A stretch of DNA of 64,000 nucleotides, taken from CAVUFH01 sp963740835. GTDB taxonomy: Bacteria; Actinomycetota; Acidimicrobiia; IMCC26256; PALSA-610. Both the position numbers and the translations under genes were made by a program. Where the stretch lies: assembly GCA_963740835.1 (NCBI GenBank), contig CAVUFH010000007.1:310001-374000 (forward strand), written 5' to 3'. Each line of letters begins with the position of its first letter. The stretch's first letter is position 1. This document shows, piece by piece, positions 61,501 to 64,000 of this stretch. The notes under the pieces were generated by a model, which was not told the DNA's origin, ran no database searches, and was given only the letters and a program-made list of their open reading frames with translations.

Positions 61501-62536
61501 GGACGCGCTCGCGCACGTCGACGCGCAACATCCCAAGCTCAGGGCGCAGATCCTCCGCCACTACGCCGAGACCCGGTTCACCGCGCTCGACACCGATGAA
61601 GGTCTGCGCTGCGCAACCGAGGCAGTCGCGCTCGCCAGGGAAACCGGCGACGCAATGCTGTTGCTCCGGTGCGAGTCGACGTTGGCCTTCGGCCACCTCT
61701 TCCGGGGTGACGCCCCCGCGGCACGAGCGCTGCTCGCGGACGTGCGAGAACGCATCGGCCCGGATACGGAAGTGCAAACCGAAGGGTTCAGCCTGGCCCG
61801 GCTCACGATCGCCGAGCTCGCCCTCGGACTCCTGGACGACGCGCTCAAGACCGCGCACGATGCGTTCGTCGCGTTCGACGCGCGCCGGCACCATGCCGGC
61901 GCTTCGCTCGCCGCGACCCTCAGTGCCGACATCCATCTGCGACTCGGTGACCGGGCAGAGGGCGAAGCGCGTGCGCAAGAGGCCGCCCGGCTCTACCGGA
62001 TCTCCGAGTACGCGTTCGTGCCCGCCGGCCTCTACGGCGCGCTCGTCGTGGCACGCAGCCTCGACGGTGACTACGAAGGTGCGCAGCAGGCGCTCGACGA
62101 CTGGCGGGCGACCGGCCAGCGCGGTCAGCGCCTGGCGCGTGTCGTGCTCGCGGTGCACCGCGGTGATCTGGACGAGGCCGCGGCGTTGCTCGACGGGAGC
62201 CCCCGGCTCGTCGACGCCGCCTGCGTCCCGAGCATGCTGCAGACCGCAATGCTCGGCGCGTTGTCGGAGATCGCAGCCGCGTTGGGACGCGCCGACGTCG
62301 CCGAGCGGGTGCTCACGGCACTGGACACGCGCATCTCGACCGCGGTCGTGTACGCCCCCGGCATGCCGTACCACGCGGCCCGCGGCCGAGCGATGGCCCT
62401 CAGAACCGTCGGCCGCGCCGATCCGGAGGCCGACCGGCTCGCGATCGCGGCTCTCGAACGCGCGGGTGCCCGCCCCGAGCTCGATCGGGCGCGACAGGAC
62501 TTCGCCCGGCTCGACGGGCCGGACGCGTCCTCATGA
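58574..62536 (+). CDS. AfsR/SARP-type regulator with BTAD, class III cyclase and AAA ATPase domains
   Basis: A 1320-residue regulator. In order: OmpR-like DNA-binding domain (1-95, RILGPLDVRSSGRSVEVGGL), BTAD (95-245), class III cyclase domain (275-455; TFLLTDIVGSTELW and GEGDSTLSVF with the metal Asp residues, FGPALNRAARIRAL with Asn/Arg), and ATPase (about 485-800; Walker A GDAGVGKTRL, Walker B AILLIEDMHWADPG). A long TPR-like region follows to the end. Cyclase residues appear complete, so nucleotide cyclase activity is possible. GTG 58574 is the start that puts the DNA-binding domain at the N-terminus; the frame is open to 58493. Confidence 0.88.
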   Translation: MTDLQFRILGPLDVRSSGRSVEVGGLKRRGVLALMLLHRGQPLSRERIVEELWGDSSNGAAATVQTYMSQLRKLLAVDPELRIETVAGGYRLVVPRHALDATRFEDTARAAAAESGIDARYALLQSALAEWSGVALADFRGASWADDAATRFELQRLEVLEQRIEADLAMGRSGALVPELESLVRQHPLSERMCEYRMLALYRSGRHADALRAYGELRTQFAEELGIDPSPALAELERRILDHDPTLATEAAVVRTVPVASGAPALSAVDPSNLPTGTVTFLLTDIVGSTELWDDRPEAMARAVKAHEDLIERAVTEHDGTFLKHRGEGDSTLSVFARAADAAAAAIAMRGALAERAPAPELGVSVRIALHTGEADERDGDYFGPALNRAARIRALAGANEILCSRGTADLIVDTLAPDVALIELGALRLRGLRRTEVVFRIVLRDGSDLPPLRAGGHAEPDAHSREKSVRVDLCDDPTLISREAELDRLADALAAARDGRPQVIFVRGDAGVGKTRLVHDFVDRGAGDTELHVITCSPHGASARVALVDLVRRGDSRANAGEDAVLALTRPTAEHEDASRLRALTTLRDAVRTLADARPAILLIEDMHWADPGFLELIEFLVQDLAVSRRGPRLLVIATRRTFGVSIGVEATLARLERQPGTRTMTLRPLREVDVDELVRSYGIDAPGRHLVRLLYERSRGNPLYVREALRRIADLDGFVRRSGYIESRVPPTEFGAPADLQELVERRFSDLPPELVDLLSLAAIAGFEFDPALLDEVAAMRTAPLLGAAIRAGLIAETSGGYRFTHPIIHAAGYDAMAPDQRRLTHRMLAAALDRLPEDRRQERLLELAHHVLEGGVDAVPPHVARDLWGAGRQASALAEWGLAVRCYDAAIEIAQGADADATSVAWMYLFAGRAHEHNYEAVTATRMYEKALAQGREHGDIVLWGRSALALSMRAGVSRADSITGDMDMTGLVDALAHVDAQHPKLRAQILRHYAETRFTALDTDEGLRCATEAVALARETGDAMLLLRCESTLAFGHLFRGDAPAARALLADVRERIGPDTEVQTEGFSLARLTIAELALGLLDDALKTAHDAFVAFDARRHHAGASLAATLSADIHLRLGDRAEGEARAQEAARLYRISEYAFVPAGLYGALVVARSLDGDYEGAQQALDDWRATGQRGQRLARVVLAVHRGDLDEAAALLDGSPRLVDAACVPSMLQTAMLGALSEIAAALGRADVAERVLTALDTRISTAVVYAPGMPYHAARGRAMALRTVGRADPEADRLAIAALERAGARPELDRARQDFARLDGPDASS

Positions 62537-62591
62537 GCGCCGCGCCCGTCCCTCCCGGGAGCGTCGAACCGGCGTCGATCCCGCGTCCAAA

Positions 62592-62632
62592 CCCCTCGCG
62601 CATGCTGCGGTCACACCGCATGCAGTCAGGGG
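62592..62632 (+). promoter_or_regulatory. Inverted repeat enclosing the next gene's ribosome site
   Basis: CCCCT (62592-62596) can pair with AGGGG (62628-62632), and inside it TGCGGT (62606-62611) pairs with ACCGCA (62615-62620). AGGGGA is the ribosome binding site of the gene starting at 62639, so folding would hide it. A possible translational control element; inferred. Confidence 0.45.
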
Positions 62633-62638
62633 AACCCC

Positions 62639-63106
62639 ATGGTCGCCGGCAACCACGCAAGGATCGAATCCACCGTCACGACGCTCGCCGCCATCCCGCT
62701 CTTCCGGGGCACGAGCAGGAAGCACCTCCGCCACGTCGCGGACCTGGGCACGGTGCTCTCGGTGGGACCGGGCCGGGTGCTGTGTCGGGAGAACGAGATC
62801 GTGCGGGAGTTCGTGCTGATCCTCGCCGGGCGCTGCCTACGCACCCAATGCGGCCGGCACTACGACCTCGAAGCAGGAGCGTGGTTCGGCGGCGTGCCGA
62901 GCGGTGTACGCGACCGTGTCCACCATTCGACCTTCGTCGCAGCCACGCCCATGCGCGTGCTCGTATACGACCTCCGTGAGTACCGCGCGCTGATCGCGCG
63001 CCTCCCGGAGATCGCGGCGCGTATCGACGACGCGCACGTCCGCGCCGCATCCGATTCCTGGAGCGCGGTCTCGATTCCGACCTCTGCCGCGATGCCGGCC
63101 TTCTAA
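62639..63106 (+). CDS. Cyclic-nucleotide-binding-fold protein with a degenerate cassette
   Basis: A 155-residue protein with the opening helix and strands of a cNMP domain (LAAIPLFRGTSRKHLRHVAD, GRVLCRENEIVREFVLILAG). The phosphate-binding cassette, GELxLLxxxxRxA in its relatives, reads GGVPSGVRDRVHHSTFV: the Glu is Gly and the Arg is His. Binding of cAMP or cGMP is therefore doubtful. ATG 62639 has AGGGGA 5 bases upstream. It lies between the BTAD-cyclase regulator and the unknown Trp-rich gene, all in one direction. Confidence 0.8.
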   Translation: MVAGNHARIESTVTTLAAIPLFRGTSRKHLRHVADLGTVLSVGPGRVLCRENEIVREFVLILAGRCLRTQCGRHYDLEAGAWFGGVPSGVRDRVHHSTFVAATPMRVLVYDLREYRALIARLPEIAARIDDAHVRAASDSWSAVSIPTSAAMPAF

Positions 63107-63160
63107 GGCGCCGACCGGCTCGAGCACGACGCCACACGACACGACCAGAAAGGCCAGCCG

Positions 63161-64000
63161 ATGGACGGGATGCCGTATCACCACGAGAAGGGGGAAACGT
63201 GGGAGTTCTTCGACAGCTTCTTCTCCCAACGACTGCCGAACGTCCGAGCCCAGAACAAACTCGTCACGCTCGAGACGCTGTGGACCGCGCCGCGCTTCAC
63301 CGCCATGGGCGCGGGCGCCCCGATGGGCACCATCGACGCCGTGTGGCAACAGCTGTTCACCGCGCTTGTCGAGCACGCCCATGACCATTGGTTCGGCGTG
63401 ACACTCAACAACCCTGCCGGCCAGCAGCCGTTTGGCATCGGCCCGGACCGGACGCTCACTACCGGGTGGTGGAAGAACTGGTACGGCGATGCGGAGCAGA
63501 TCTTGCGCGTCTCGTTCATCCGCGCCATCGAGGTCTCGCTCGGGCTGGCACCGGCCGACATGAGCATTCAGGAGCCGCCGCTGCCCGCCGCCGGGCTCCC
63601 GCCGGAAGGCGCGATATCGGTCGTGTATCCGAATCGCATGCTCGACATCGGCACGGTGCTCGCGGCCGCGCCCGACGGTACCGACGTCCTCGAACTGTTC
63701 GCGCGCAACTGGCCGATCGAGGTCTGGTGGACGTGCGGGCCGAGTTGGTTCCAAGGCTGGGTCACCTGGAGCCAAGGCGAAATGGGTGACGAAACGGGTC
63801 GAGTGACGATCACATGTGTCACGCCGGGCAGTCACGACCATCACATCTGGCGCGATCTCAGCAACGTCCCCCAAGCCCTGACCCCGAACACGACTCGGTA
63901 CGGCTCGCGTCTCATCGCGCACACGCGCAACGACGCACTCACCGCGGGGTCCTACTACCCGACCGATCTCGGAGTCGTGCCGGTGCCCTTCCCGCTCAAC
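63161..64000 (+). CDS. Unknown Trp-rich protein, C-terminus beyond the window
   Basis: 280 codons are visible without a stop. ATG 63161 has GAAAGG 7-8 bases upstream. The protein is soluble in appearance, with no signal peptide or membrane segment, and rich in Trp (TTGWWKNWYG, IEVWWTCGPSWFQGWVTWS). It also has HDHHIWRDLSNVP and a His pair at the start (MPYHHEKGETWEFF). No family is recognised. It lies 54 bases after the degenerate cyclic-nucleotide-fold gene and is probably cotranscribed with it. Confidence 0.75.
   Translation, partial: MDGMPYHHEKGETWEFFDSFFSQRLPNVRAQNKLVTLETLWTAPRFTAMGAGAPMGTIDAVWQQLFTALVEHAHDHWFGVTLNNPAGQQPFGIGPDRTLTTGWWKNWYGDAEQILRVSFIRAIEVSLGLAPADMSIQEPPLPAAGLPPEGAISVVYPNRMLDIGTVLAAAPDGTDVLELFARNWPIEVWWTCGPSWFQGWVTWSQGEMGDETGRVTITCVTPGSHDHHIWRDLSNVPQALTPNTTRYGSRLIAHTRNDALTAGSYYPTDLGVVPVPFPLN

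Noticed and set aside
1..64000. CRISPR arrays, tRNA or rRNA genes, insertion sequences, prophage genes
   Set aside because: No regularly spaced repeats, no clover-leaf sequences, no transposase, integrase or phage structural proteins were recognised on either strand.

Overview
The window is a GC-rich stretch of a bacterial chromosome that reads as actinobacterial, most probably an uncultured or little-studied Acidimicrobiia-type lineage. The placement is an inference. It rests on several F420-type enzymes (two luciferase-like monooxygenase-fold proteins and one deazaflavin-dependent nitroreductase-like protein), two TIGR03086-type proteins, many GTG starts, and many genes whose start codon lies 6-9 bases after a TAnnnT box, the mark of leaderless actinobacterial transcripts. 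No rRNA, tRNA, CRISPR array, insertion sequence or prophage gene was seen.

Layout. 0-10 kb: a cut-off acetyl-CoA hydrolase, an MMPL exporter with a divergent TetR regulator, a Zn alcohol dehydrogenase behind a ParD-like protein, an amidohydrolase, pyrophosphatase, AlkB-like oxygenase, PIG-L deacetylase, GNAT acetyltransferase and a beta-lactamase-fold hydrolase. 10-12.8 kb: typA, a shikimate-kinase-like P-loop kinase and a cold-shock protein. 12.8-17.7 kb: a phospholipid cluster (two divergent PAP2 phosphatases, a diacylglycerol kinase, a YihY membrane protein, a cardiolipin-synthase-like PLD), mostly joined by 4-base overlaps. 17.7-25.5 kb: TauD and PhyH oxygenases, a nuclease-fold enzyme, a broken NYN/OST-HTH gene, an ABC-2 exporter and a lone NuoF homologue. 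25.5-27.3 kb: terC under a yybP-ykoY manganese riboswitch, with a phosphoribosyltransferase gene broken by at least six single-base indels upstream. 27.4-36.5 kb: MarR with a ClC channel, a DedA-DUF2237 fusion, two stand-alone cyclic-nucleotide-binding proteins, ArsR with SRPBCC, aldo/keto reductase, an F420-type oxidoreductase and an alpha/beta hydrolase. 36.8-45.1 kb: a large LuxR-type ATPase regulator, an FtsX permease with an ABC ATPase fused to a cyclic-nucleotide domain, PAS and MBL-fold proteins, and a second amidohydrolase. 45-53.1 kb: an Nfu/HEAT protein, a stress protein, an F420/amidohydrolase/TauD operon and a VOC/VOC/TIGR03086 operon. 53.2-64 kb: an orphan FtsX-type permease, an Rv1264-like adenylate cyclase divergent from gnd, and a 1320-residue BTAD-cyclase-ATPase regulator followed by a degenerate cyclic-nucleotide-domain protein and an unknown Trp-rich protein that leaves the window.

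Three themes stand out. First, cyclic nucleotide signalling is dense: two class III cyclase domains and four cyclic-nucleotide-binding domains, one fused to an ABC ATPase. Second, four copies of one nested palindromic repeat of about 50 bp sit just downstream of stop codons. Third, five genes carry single-base indels, mostly in short homopolymers, which looks more like sequence error than biology and should be resolved before the affected genes are called pseudogenes.
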